Shown: positions 7,673 to 15,729 of the stretch, one piece after another | How positions within the stretch are numbered: the first letter of the stretch is position 1 | Layout: each line of letters opens with the position of its first letter | NCBI RefSeq assembly: GCF_027812955.1 | Contig: NZ_JAPYZV010000001.1 | Span: 665,092-729,091 of the forward strand | Direction of reading: 5' to 3' | DNA: 64,000 bases | Source of the DNA: Pedococcus sp. 5OH_020 | Lineage (GTDB): Bacteria > Actinomycetota > Actinomycetes > Actinomycetales > Dermatophilaceae | Position numbers and translations under genes: made by a program | Notes under the pieces: generated by a model | Database searches by the model: none | The model's input: the letters and a program-made list of their open reading frames with translations, nothing else | Told to the model about the DNA's origin: nothing

Positions 7673-9052
7673 TCACTGTGAGCGACTTGCGCCCTTCCAG
7701 GCGATGGCGACGGTGGAGGGGTCGAACGTTCGTCGGCCCCGCCCGCTGGGCCCGAGGGTGACGTCCATCAGCACGCGCAGTACCTCCCGCTGGTTGTCCA
7801 CATGGAGCGCCTGCCAGGCGGTCTGGACGTCGTCGGCGGTGACCAGCCGGCCCAGGGCGGGGGAGCGGGCCGCCCTGGCCAGTGCCTGGGTGGTCTCGGC
7901 CAGCTGGGCGTTGAGGCGCCGCGAGCCGGCGGCGAGCTGGATCCGATCGATGTCGCCGGCCGCGTACGCCTCGGCCAGGCCGTCCAGCCGCTGCCGCAGC
8001 CCGCGTTCCTGCTCCACCAGCTGGGCGGTCTCGTCCCGGGCGTCGTCGCGGGCGAACAGGTCGACGGCGTCGGGCATCGACAGCCGGCCCACGACGGTCG
8101 CGACGACGAGCTGGTCGACCGGTTCGCCGCGGCGTACCACGTGGCGCCGGGTCTCGCACAGGTACACCGGCCCACGGGGTTCGGTGCTGCCGAAGATCCG
8201 GCCCCCGCACACCCCGCACCGGGCCACCCCCGACAAGAGATGGCTGCGGGGGCGGCCGCGCCGGTGCCGGGACGGGTCGGACAGGACCGCGCGCACGCCG
8301 ACCCAGGTGTCGGCGTCCAGGATCGCCGGCCACGCCGCCGCGCCGACGACCTCGCCGCGGTGCACCCGAAGCCCGGCGTACCGGGGGTTGGCCAGCATCC
8401 GCCGCAGCTCGGTCGGATGCCACGGCCCGCCGGTCGCGGTGGTGACACCGCGGGCGTTGAGGTCAGCGGTGATGCCCCGCACGCTGGCGCCGCCCAGCAG
8501 GGCCTCGGCGGCCCGTTTCACCTCGATGGCCTCGTCCTCGCGGACCGTCATCGCGTCCGGCTCGAACCCGAAGGGGCGCCGCCCGCGGTGCGGGGCCCCG
8601 GCATCGGCCCGCTGGTCGCTGGCAGCCCGCTGCCGGGCGGTCTTGCGCTCCACCTCCGCCCGGGCCACGGCCCCCTTGATCCGGGCGAACATGCGCCCGT
8701 TGTCCGTGGCCAGGTCCACGTCCCCGCCCACCGACGCCAGCGCCACCTGCCTGCGGTCCGCCAGGTCGATGAAGTGCTCGATCTCGATCGGCCGCCGGGT
8801 CAGCCGGTCCAGGTCCCACACCACCACCGCATCCACCTCGCCCGCCTCCAGCGCCCCCAGCATCCGCTGGTACGCCGGCCGCGGCTTGGCACTGCTCGCG
8901 GACACGTCATTGTCCTCAAACACCTCGCCGACGGCCCAGCCCATCGCGGCCGCCTTCGCCTGGCAGTCCTTCAGCTGACGGGTCACGCCCAGGCGCTTGC
9001 CCTCCGGGTCGGAGGAGATGCGGACGTAGATCGCGGCGGTGCGCTGGGCCAT
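7673..9052 (-). CDS. Large serine recombinase (integrase)
   Basis: The 459-residue enzyme integrates and excises the element. It starts at ATG 9052 (MAQRTAAIYVRIS); a longer frame to 9787 exists but is antisense to cpaF. The N-terminal resolvase domain (about 1-150) shows YVRISSD with the catalytic Ser, the DNDVSASS loop and WDLDRLTRR. The recombinase domain (about 170-270) contains RRPFGFEPD and LNARGVTTATGGPW, followed by a zinc ribbon beginning with ARCGVCGG and a C-terminal coiled-coil region (ERGLRQRLDGLAEAY). All expected catalytic residues appear present. The start codon lies about 30 bases from the inferred att junction. No separate excisionase-like recombination directionality factor is recognisable nearby. 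Confidence 0.95.
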   Translation of the reverse strand: MAQRTAAIYVRISSDPEGKRLGVTRQLKDCQAKAAAMGWAVGEVFEDNDVSASSAKPRPAYQRMLGALEAGEVDAVVVWDLDRLTRRPIEIEHFIDLADRRQVALASVGGDVDLATDNGRMFARIKGAVARAEVERKTARQRAASDQRADAGAPHRGRRPFGFEPDAMTVREDEAIEVKRAAEALLGGASVRGITADLNARGVTTATGGPWHPTELRRMLANPRYAGLRVHRGEVVGAAAWPAILDADTWVGVRAVLSDPSRHRRGRPRSHLLSGVARCGVCGGRIFGSTEPRGPVYLCETRRHVVRRGEPVDQLVVATVVGRLSMPDAVDLFARDDARDETAQLVEQERGLRQRLDGLAEAYAAGDIDRIQLAAGSRRLNAQLAETTQALARAARSPALGRLVTADDVQTAWQALHVDNQREVLRVLMDVTLGPSGRGRRTFDPSTVAIAWKGASRSQ

Positions 9053-9085
9053 GCGGGCTACTGTACTAAACCTGGGCTCGTTCTG
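9053..9085. other. Inferred attachment-site junction (attL or attR)
   Basis: cpaF-family similarity begins at about 9082 (LKIPLRDV on the plus strand). The bases between it and the integrase start are element-derived or crossover sequence. Large serine recombinases cross over at a 2-bp core, which cannot be pinned without the other end. Confidence 0.6.
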
Positions 9086-9622
9086 AAGATCCCCTTGCGC
9101 GACGTGGCTTCGATGCAGTGCCGGCAGCCGAGCCTTGAGGGGACCGGCGAGATCCCGCTGCGCCGTCTGGTCAAGGAGGCCCTGCGGATGCGTCCCTCCC
9201 GGATCATCGTCGGCGAGGTACGCCAGGCTGAGAGCCTCGACCTCCTCATCGCCCTGAACAGTGGCTTGCCGGGGATGTGCACGATCCACGCCAACAGTGC
9301 CCGCGAGGCCATCACCAAGATGTGCACGCTGCCGCTGCTGGCCGGCGAGAACGTGGGGAGCCGGTTCGTCGTCCCGACGGTGGCCGGCTCGATCGACGTG
9401 GTCGTGCACGCGGCACTGGACTATGACGGCGTTCGTCGCGTGCGCGAGATCGTCGCCGTCCCGGGCAGGGTCGAGGAGGACGTCGTCGAGGTGGCTGACC
9501 TCTTCGTCGAGCGTGAGGGAAGGCTCGACCGCGCGGACGGCTTCCCCCCTCATGCTGAGCGGTTCCGCCGTGCGGGCTACGACCTGGCGACGCTCCTCGC
9601 TCCTGCGGATCGCAGCCGGTGA
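9084..9622 (+). pseudogene. cpaF: C-terminal fragment of the Tad secretion ATPase CpaF/TadA
   Basis: About 178 residues of the ATPase that powers Flp pilus assembly remain. Visible are the family signature MQCRQPSLEGTGEIPLRRLV, Walker B and flanks in RIIVGEVRQAESLDLL, and the His box TIHANSAREA. The N-terminal domain, Walker A and Asp box are absent, cut off by the mobile element immediately upstream. No natural start codon remains; ATG 9115 or GTG 9102 could at best give an inactive stub. The stop overlaps the tadB start (GTGA, 9619-9622), so loss of cpaF translation may also lower TadB. The gene would be restored by excision. Confidence 0.9.
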
Positions 9623-10485
9623 CGGGCGTCCTGCTCGGCCTGACGTTGGGGTGCGGGCTGTTCTGCATGTGGTGGTCCACCTGGGCGCCGAGCGAGAAGC
9701 CCGATGAGCCGCGTTCGGCAACGATGTCGGACCGGCTCCGCGACCAGCTGGTCCAGGCCGGCTACCCCTCGGTAGGGCCGACCGCACTGCTCATGGCGAG
9801 CGCACTCGGGTTCGCCTTCGTCGCGCTCGCGATCTACGCGACCACCCGGGTCGCGCCGGTCGCCGGCTGCTTCGGCGCGATGGCGGGCTACGGCCCCCTC
9901 GCCCTGGTGCGGATGCGAGCGCGGCGTCGGCGGGCGAGCCTGCGTGACCTCTGGCCGGACGTGGTGGACAACATCGCCTCGGGCGTACGAGCCGGCCTGG
10001 CACTGCCCGAGGCGCTGAGCCAGCTGGCCCGCCGAGGACCCGAAGAGCTCCGGCCGGCCTTTCAGTCGTTCGCCGAGGACTACCGGACGTCGGGACGCTT
10101 CCATGACTGTCTCGACCTGCTGAAGGACCGCCTCAGCGACCCGGTGGCCGACCGGCTCGTAGAGTCGCTGCGCATCGCCCGTGAGGTGGGCGGAAGCGAT
10201 CTGGGCCGGCTGCTGCGGACGTTGTCCTCGTTCCTGCGCGAGGACGGCCGCACGCGCGCGGAGCTGGAGACACGTCAAGGGTGGACGGTGAACGCAGCGC
10301 GTCTGGCCGTGGCGGCGCCCTGGCTCGTCTTGGGCACGCTGTTGGGCCGCCCAGAGTCCGTGCAGGCCTACAGCACCGGGCCTGGCATCCTGGTTCTGCT
10401 GGTCGGCGCTGGAGTGTCCCTTGCTGCCTACCGCTTGATGACCCGCATCGGCCGGCTGCCCGAGGACGGCCGGGTGCTCCGGTGA
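9619..10485 (+). CDS. tadB: Tad pilus inner-membrane platform protein TadB
   Basis: The 288-residue type II secretion F-domain protein starts at a GTG overlapping the cpaF stop. A hydrophobic N-terminus (about 1-20) and paired segments near 55-95 precede the cytoplasmic T2SSF domain (LWPDVVDNIASGVRAGLALPEAL to LRTLSSFLREDGRTRAEL), and two more membrane segments close the protein (about 225-275). TadB and TadC together form the platform on which CpaF acts. Its stop overlaps the tadC start. Gene order and overlaps are those of a normal actinobacterial Tad operon. Confidence 0.9.
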   Translation: MTGVLLGLTLGCGLFCMWWSTWAPSEKPDEPRSATMSDRLRDQLVQAGYPSVGPTALLMASALGFAFVALAIYATTRVAPVAGCFGAMAGYGPLALVRMRARRRRASLRDLWPDVVDNIASGVRAGLALPEALSQLARRGPEELRPAFQSFAEDYRTSGRFHDCLDLLKDRLSDPVADRLVESLRIAREVGGSDLGRLLRTLSSFLREDGRTRAELETRQGWTVNAARLAVAAPWLVLGTLLGRPESVQAYSTGPGILVLLVGAGVSLAAYRLMTRIGRLPEDGRVLR

Positions 10486-11459
10486 CGGGCTGGTCGCCTG
10501 GCACGGAGAGCGCCTGGAGCCGTGCGAACGACGTGTCCTTCGCGGGAGCCGGCGTGGGTCTGGCCCTGGGAGTGGGTGTGCTCTTGGTGTGGCGCGGGCT
10601 TCCGCGCAACCGCCGCCCGACTCTCGAGCTGCGCCTGCGTCCGTACGTGCAGGATGCCCCGCGTCCCTCGCGGCTGTTGGCGAACCGTCAGGTGGGCGGG
10701 CGCAGCGTTCTCGTGGTGCTGGCCCGGCCCGTCGTGGCCGACCTCGGCGCACGGATAGGTCGGGTGCTCGGTGGCGGACCAGCTGTGCGCCGGATGCTGC
10801 TGCGGGCCGGTAAGCCGGCGGACCTGGAACGGTTTCGAGCCGAGCAGGTGCTGTGGGGAGCCGCCGGCCTGCTGGGCGGTGCCGCCTTGGGGAGTGTGGT
10901 GTGGCTCGGGCAGGGAGGTGCCGTCCTACCCCCTGTGATCATCACGCTGTGCTCGGGCGCAGCGGGAGTGGTGGCGCGTGACCAGTGGCTCACGCACGAG
11001 GCGAGGCGCCGGGAGGACCGCCTGCTGGCCGAGTTCCCGACCGTCGCCGAGCTCCTGGCGCTCGCCGTGGCGGCTGGTGAGGGGGCCGCCGGAGCCCTGG
11101 AGCGAGTGTGCCGGCTGTCGGGTGGGGAGCTCTCCGGAGAGCTCGGGCGCTGCCTCGCCGACGCCCGGGCCGGAGCAAGCCTGCCTGTTGCCCTCCAAGG
11201 ACTCGCGGACCGCACCGGGCTGGTGAGCCTGGCTCGCTTCGTCGACGGCATGGTGGTCGCCGTCGAACGCGGGACGCCGCTGGCCGAGGTGCTGCGCGGG
11301 CAGGCGCAGGACGCCCGCGAGACCGGTCGTCGTGCCGTGATGGAGGCGGCCGGCAAGAAGGAGATCGCCATGATGGTGCCGGTCGTCTTCCTCGTGCTGC
11401 CAGTCACCGTCCTGTTCGCGGTCTTCCCCGGCCTCGCCTTCCTGAACTTCTCCATCTGA
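10482..11459 (+). CDS. tadC: Tad pilus inner-membrane platform protein TadC
   Basis: The product is 325 residues from GTG 10482, chosen because it overlaps the tadB stop (GTGA); an upstream in-frame start lies inside tadB. One membrane segment near residue 20 and a pair near 120-165 precede the T2SSF domain (LLAEFPTVAELLALAVAAGEG, later GLVSLARFVDGMVVAVERG), and a C-terminal segment MMVPVVFLVLPVTVLFAVFP closes it. KKEIAMMVPVVF is a typical TadC C-terminal motif. It is the partner of TadB. Confidence 0.9.
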   Translation: MTGWSPGTESAWSRANDVSFAGAGVGLALGVGVLLVWRGLPRNRRPTLELRLRPYVQDAPRPSRLLANRQVGGRSVLVVLARPVVADLGARIGRVLGGGPAVRRMLLRAGKPADLERFRAEQVLWGAAGLLGGAALGSVVWLGQGGAVLPPVIITLCSGAAGVVARDQWLTHEARRREDRLLAEFPTVAELLALAVAAGEGAAGALERVCRLSGGELSGELGRCLADARAGASLPVALQGLADRTGLVSLARFVDGMVVAVERGTPLAEVLRGQAQDARETGRRAVMEAAGKKEIAMMVPVVFLVLPVTVLFAVFPGLAFLNFSI

Positions 11460-11483
11460 GCAGCTCACCGAGAGGAAATGATG

Positions 11484-11681
11484 ATGACCTGGATGACCCG
11501 CACCGTGATCCGAGCCCGGCTGGCGCTGGACGAGGTGGTCCGTGGACGCGAGCGAGGTGATGTCCCAGGCTGGGTGATGGTGACCCTGATGACCGCCGGT
11601 CTCGTCGCAGCCTTGTGGACCCTGGCCCGAGGCGCACTCGAGAGCCTGTTCACCGAGGCGATGAACAGCGTGCGAGGGTAG
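11484..11681 (+). CDS. Small single-pass membrane protein of the Tad locus
   Basis: The 65-residue product has a charged N-terminus (RARLALDEVVRGRERG) and one membrane segment, GWVMVTLMTAGLVAALWTLA, ending in LFTEAMNSVRG. Three consecutive ATGs (11478, 11481, 11484) follow GAGAGGAA; the third gives the best spacing. The position between tadC and tadE and the pilin-like charged-then-hydrophobic layout suggest a Flp-pilin-like or accessory subunit. It lacks the usual G/E-(Y) processing site of Flp pilins, so its role is uncertain. Confidence 0.7.
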   Translation: MTWMTRTVIRARLALDEVVRGRERGDVPGWVMVTLMTAGLVAALWTLARGALESLFTEAMNSVRG

Positions 11682-11685
11682 CGCT

Positions 11686-12084
11686 GTGCCACCGGGGCAT
11701 GCCCTCCCGCAAGGTCGCGAAGGAGGCGCCGCCGTCGCTGACTTCGTCATGGTCGGTGCTCTGGTGACCCTGCTCTTCGTCGGTGTGTTCCAGCTTGGCC
11801 TGGCCCTCCACATCCGCAACACCTTGATCTCGTGTGCCTCCGAGGGCGCACGCCTGGGGGCGAGGGCCGATGCAGACCCCGAGCTGGGCGCGGTGCGGAC
11901 CAGAGAGCTCATCACCGAGTCGCTGTCCGGTCGGTTCGCCAAGCAGGTCACCGTGTCCCTGGTCGACGCGGCCGGCGTGCGAGCCGTGGCGGTGCGCGTG
12001 GTCGCGCCACTACCGATCCTCGGGCCGCTCGGGCCTGCGGGTGGTGTGGACGTCGTCGGCCGTGCCTTCCTCGAGAGCCAATGA
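11686..12084 (+). CDS. tadE: TadE-like pseudopilin
   Basis: The 132-residue protein starts at GTG 11686, four bases after the previous stop. The N-terminal GREGGAAVADFVMVGALVTLL is the TadE pattern: a glycine before the cleavage point, then one hydrophobic helix. The remainder is predicted to be extracytoplasmic (ISCASEGARLGARAD typical of TadE). Minor pseudopilins of this kind are needed for Flp pilus assembly. Its stop overlaps the next start. Confidence 0.85.
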   Translation: MPPGHALPQGREGGAAVADFVMVGALVTLLFVGVFQLGLALHIRNTLISCASEGARLGARADADPELGAVRTRELITESLSGRFAKQVTVSLVDAAGVRAVAVRVVAPLPILGPLGPAGGVDVVGRAFLESQ

Positions 12085-12560
12085 TGCAGCTTCAGACCAT
12101 GGCGCGGCGCCCTCGGCCAGCTCCACGGTGTCTGGGAGCGCGTGAACGGGGGAGTGCCGTGGTGGAGTTCGTCTTCCTCGGCGTGCTGCTTCTTGTCCCG
12201 CTGATCTACCTGGTGATGACCCTCGCCAGGGCGCAGGCGGGGGCCTACGCCGTCTCGACCGCCGCCAGGGAGGCGGGACGGGCGTTCGTGACCGCGTCCA
12301 CCGAGAGCGGTGCGCGCCAGCGCGCAGGCGTCGCCGCGCGCCTGGCATTCGAGGACCAAGGCTTCGGCGGCCGCGGGACGCTGTCGCTCTCCTGTGACGG
12401 CGCACCGTGTCTACGCCCGAACGGCCGGGTTCAGTTGACGACCACCGTGACCGTGCCGCTTCCACTCGTACCGAAGTTCGCTCGCGGCGTCGTTCCCTTG
12501 GAGCTGCCACTGCGCGCGACCCACGTGGCGGTCGTCGACCGGTTCCGCGCTGAGCCGTGA
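12081..12560 (+). CDS. Second TadE-like pseudopilin
   Basis: It encodes 159 residues from ATG 12081 (overlap ATGA); ATG 12084 is nearly as likely. The N-terminal ARERGSAVVEFVFLGVLLL is a clear class III pseudopilin motif with Glu at position 5 of the mature end. A cysteine pair (LSCDGAPC) about 90 residues further on could form a disulfide outside the membrane. It is probably paralogous to the preceding gene and to TadF-type proteins, and its stop overlaps the next start. Confidence 0.85.
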   Translation: MMQLQTMARRPRPAPRCLGARERGSAVVEFVFLGVLLLVPLIYLVMTLARAQAGAYAVSTAAREAGRAFVTASTESGARQRAGVAARLAFEDQGFGGRGTLSLSCDGAPCLRPNGRVQLTTTVTVPLPLVPKFARGVVPLELPLRATHVAVVDRFRAEP

Positions 12561-13027
12561 GGCGAGCCGTGGACTGGCGCGGACGGCTGCGTCAACCCGA
12601 GGCCGGGCAGGTGAGCGTCCTGATCCTGGGGTTCACCATGGTCATAGCTGTCCTCGTCATGGGAACCGTGGCGGTCACGTCCGTCCAGCTCTGCCGGATG
12701 CGACTGCTCGACGCAGCCGACGGGGCGGCCCTCGACGCCGCCGACTCCCTGGACGTCCGCAGCTACGAGACGGGACTGACCGGCGCGGTGGCGGTCAGCA
12801 CCGCCACGGTGTCCCAGACCGCTGTCAGCTACCTGGCCGCGCGTCCGCGGCCGGTCGGTATGCGGTCGTGGCACGTTGCGCCCGGAACCGGGAGTCCGGA
12901 CGGCCAGACGGCGGTGGTTCGACTTACGGGCCAAGCCGACCTGCCCCTGGTCGGTGGGGTGCTCTCTCGGTTCGGCGGCTCACTCTCCATCACCGTGGAG
13001 TCGCGCGCCCGAGCCGTGCTGCGCTGA
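12557..13027 (+). CDS. TadG-like pilus-assembly protein
   Basis: The 156-residue product starts at GTG 12557, overlapping the previous stop. PEAGQVSVLILGFTMVIAVLV is the TadG-type N-terminal segment (helicase/secretion neighbourhood Tad motif), followed by RLLDAADGAALDAAD, which is characteristic of actinobacterial TadG-like proteins. It is shorter than proteobacterial TadG (which adds a von Willebrand domain). It is the last gene of the Tad operon in this window. Confidence 0.8.
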   Translation: MRRAVDWRGRLRQPEAGQVSVLILGFTMVIAVLVMGTVAVTSVQLCRMRLLDAADGAALDAADSLDVRSYETGLTGAVAVSTATVSQTAVSYLAARPRPVGMRSWHVAPGTGSPDGQTAVVRLTGQADLPLVGGVLSRFGGSLSITVESRARAVLR

Positions 13028-13112
13028 GCCTCGCCGTCCAGGCTGACTGATCCCGGCCGTCGTGGACCAGCAGCCCGGACGCCACACGGTGAAGATCCCG
13101 GGCGTCGCAGCC

Positions 13113-13682
13113 TCAGCTCCGGCGCCGGCCCCGACCGCCCATGAGCCGCTCTCCGACTCCCTGCCGAACCTCGGAGGCGCGCTGCTGCTCGCCCGCGAAC
13201 GAGCTGACGACGACGAGGACGCCGGTCAGCGCGGGCACCGCCCACTGCAGCATGCGCAGGCGGCGCTGGGCCGCCGCGACGTCCTCCGGGGTGGCGGCCG
13301 CCGGCTCCGTGCCTGACTGGGCCGGCACGTCGGTCTGGGCGGAGACCCGGCGGCCCAGCATCCGGCTGTAGGCGGTGGCGCCCAGGGCCGCGACGGTCAG
13401 TGACGTCTTCAGCGCCACCATCGACGGCACACCCCTTTGGGCGGTGATCCGGCCGGCGTTCCCGGCAAGCTGTCCGACGCTCCCGATCAGGTGCATGCCG
13501 ATGGCCGCCGCGTTCACCGGCGTCCATCGATCCCACCCGGTGTTGGCCACCGACCCCGTGGCCGACTGCGTCCCGGCCTGCGCCGCTGCGGCGTTGAGCG
13601 CCACGGCATTGGCCAGGGTCCCGCCGAACCAGGCCGCCAGACCCACGTCGTGCATGGAGCGGGAGATGGTGTCACGAGCCAC
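13113..13682 (-). CDS. Conserved actinobacterial membrane protein, unknown function
   Basis: The product is 189 residues from GTG 13682, chosen because GAGGAGG lies five bases upstream. ARDTISRSMHDVGLAAWFGG at the start is a recurrent signature of an uncharacterised actinobacterial family. Hydrophobic stretches near 15-35, 65-80, 95-110 and 150-165 suggest three or four membrane passes, with a Pro/Ala-rich cytoplasmic loop at about 115-135. It is convergent with the Tad operon, and no role is known. Confidence 0.75.
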   Translation of the reverse strand: MARDTISRSMHDVGLAAWFGGTLANAVALNAAAAQAGTQSATGSVANTGWDRWTPVNAAAIGMHLIGSVGQLAGNAGRITAQRGVPSMVALKTSLTVAALGATAYSRMLGRRVSAQTDVPAQSGTEPAAATPEDVAAAQRRLRMLQWAVPALTGVLVVVSSFAGEQQRASEVRQGVGERLMGGRGRRRS

Positions 13683-13792
13683 GACGGCCCTCCTCAAGCT
13701 AGGTGGACGTGCTGATGTGTGGGCTGGTTACCCGGCCGCCCCCGTGCCACGCAGGATCGGAGTGTGCTTTTCGCCAGTGGCGCTCGAATGCG

Positions 13793-15181
<1,389 letters not shown>

Positions 15182-15526
15182 TCAGCCTCGAGGTTGCGCG
15201 GGGTTCGTCGGGTCGCCCTGGGACGGCGGGTTGACCGGTGGGCCCTGGGTCGCCGGCGACACCATGGAGCCTCCGTCCGGCGGTGGCGCCTTCGAGGCGC
15301 TCTCGCCCTGCCGGGCCTCGGACGGTTCCTGGCCGGAGTCGAGCCTGTCCAGCCGATGCTCGAGGAGCTGCACCACCGGGAGGCGCGCTGCGTGGCTCTG
15401 CTCGTAGGCCAGGAGCTGCTCGACGCCGGTGCGATCTAGGCTCGCGATGCTCGCCGAGAGCGCGCCCACCTGCAGCTGGTCGTAGTCGGGCACCGGGAGG
15501 TCGCGCTTGGTCAGGTCGTCGGTCAC
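15182..15526 (-). CDS. Small conserved actinobacterial protein (114 aa)
   Basis: GTG 15526 is preceded by GAAGGTGAC; an upstream frame extension lacks support. The core LPVPDYDQLQVGALSASIASL followed by LLAYEQSHAARLPVVQLLEHRL is a pattern found in short actinobacterial proteins sometimes annotated as lipid-droplet associated or DUF8129. A Pro/Gly-rich disordered tail of about 45 residues follows. Function is unproven. The gene stands alone with its own terminator. Confidence 0.7.
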   Translation of the reverse strand: MTDDLTKRDLPVPDYDQLQVGALSASIASLDRTGVEQLLAYEQSHAARLPVVQLLEHRLDRLDSGQEPSEARQGESASKAPPPDGGSMVSPATQGPPVNPPSQGDPTNPAQPRG

Positions 15527-15729
15527 GATGTCACCTTCTTCCCGCGCACCTGGGCGCGCAGTCGTGGGCCGTGGGTGGCCACCGGGACAGCTAGGGCGCG
15601 CCATGGCGACCGCTGCCACCGGCGGCCCCGGGCAGCGTCACGGATCCCTGGGATGCCGTCTCGCCTACCCTGCGCGGCTGGGCGGGAAACCGTCAGCCCG
15701 CCTTCATTCCCATCTCAGTCCTCCACGTG

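Larger units (their letters stand above)
1..9083. mobile_element. Right-hand part of an integrative element (AICE-like) inserted in cpaF/tadA
   Basis: The left end is outside the window. The right end is set by a large serine recombinase (start codon at 9052) directly abutting a cpaF gene that begins abruptly in mid-protein at about 9084. The cargo includes a primase-polymerase with helix-turn-helix regions, two DUF4262 proteins, small zinc-knuckle proteins and hypothetical genes, a composition typical of accessory DNA. Actinobacterial integrative elements are known to pair an integrase with a replication protein, sometimes a primase-polymerase. No FtsK-like transfer protein is visible here, so an integrated plasmid or satellite phage remains possible. 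The boundary was placed by loss of cpaF-family similarity, which is good to roughly ten bases. Confidence 0.75.

Noticed and set aside
7802-9083. Upstream extension of the cpaF frame through the integrase region
   Set aside because: It is antisense to the serine recombinase and has no CpaF similarity before about 9084.
9053-9787. N-terminal extension of the recombinase into cpaF and tadB antisense
   Set aside because: Serine recombinases begin at the MAQRTAAIYVRIS type of sequence; the extension is a shadow of the cpaF fragment and tadB.
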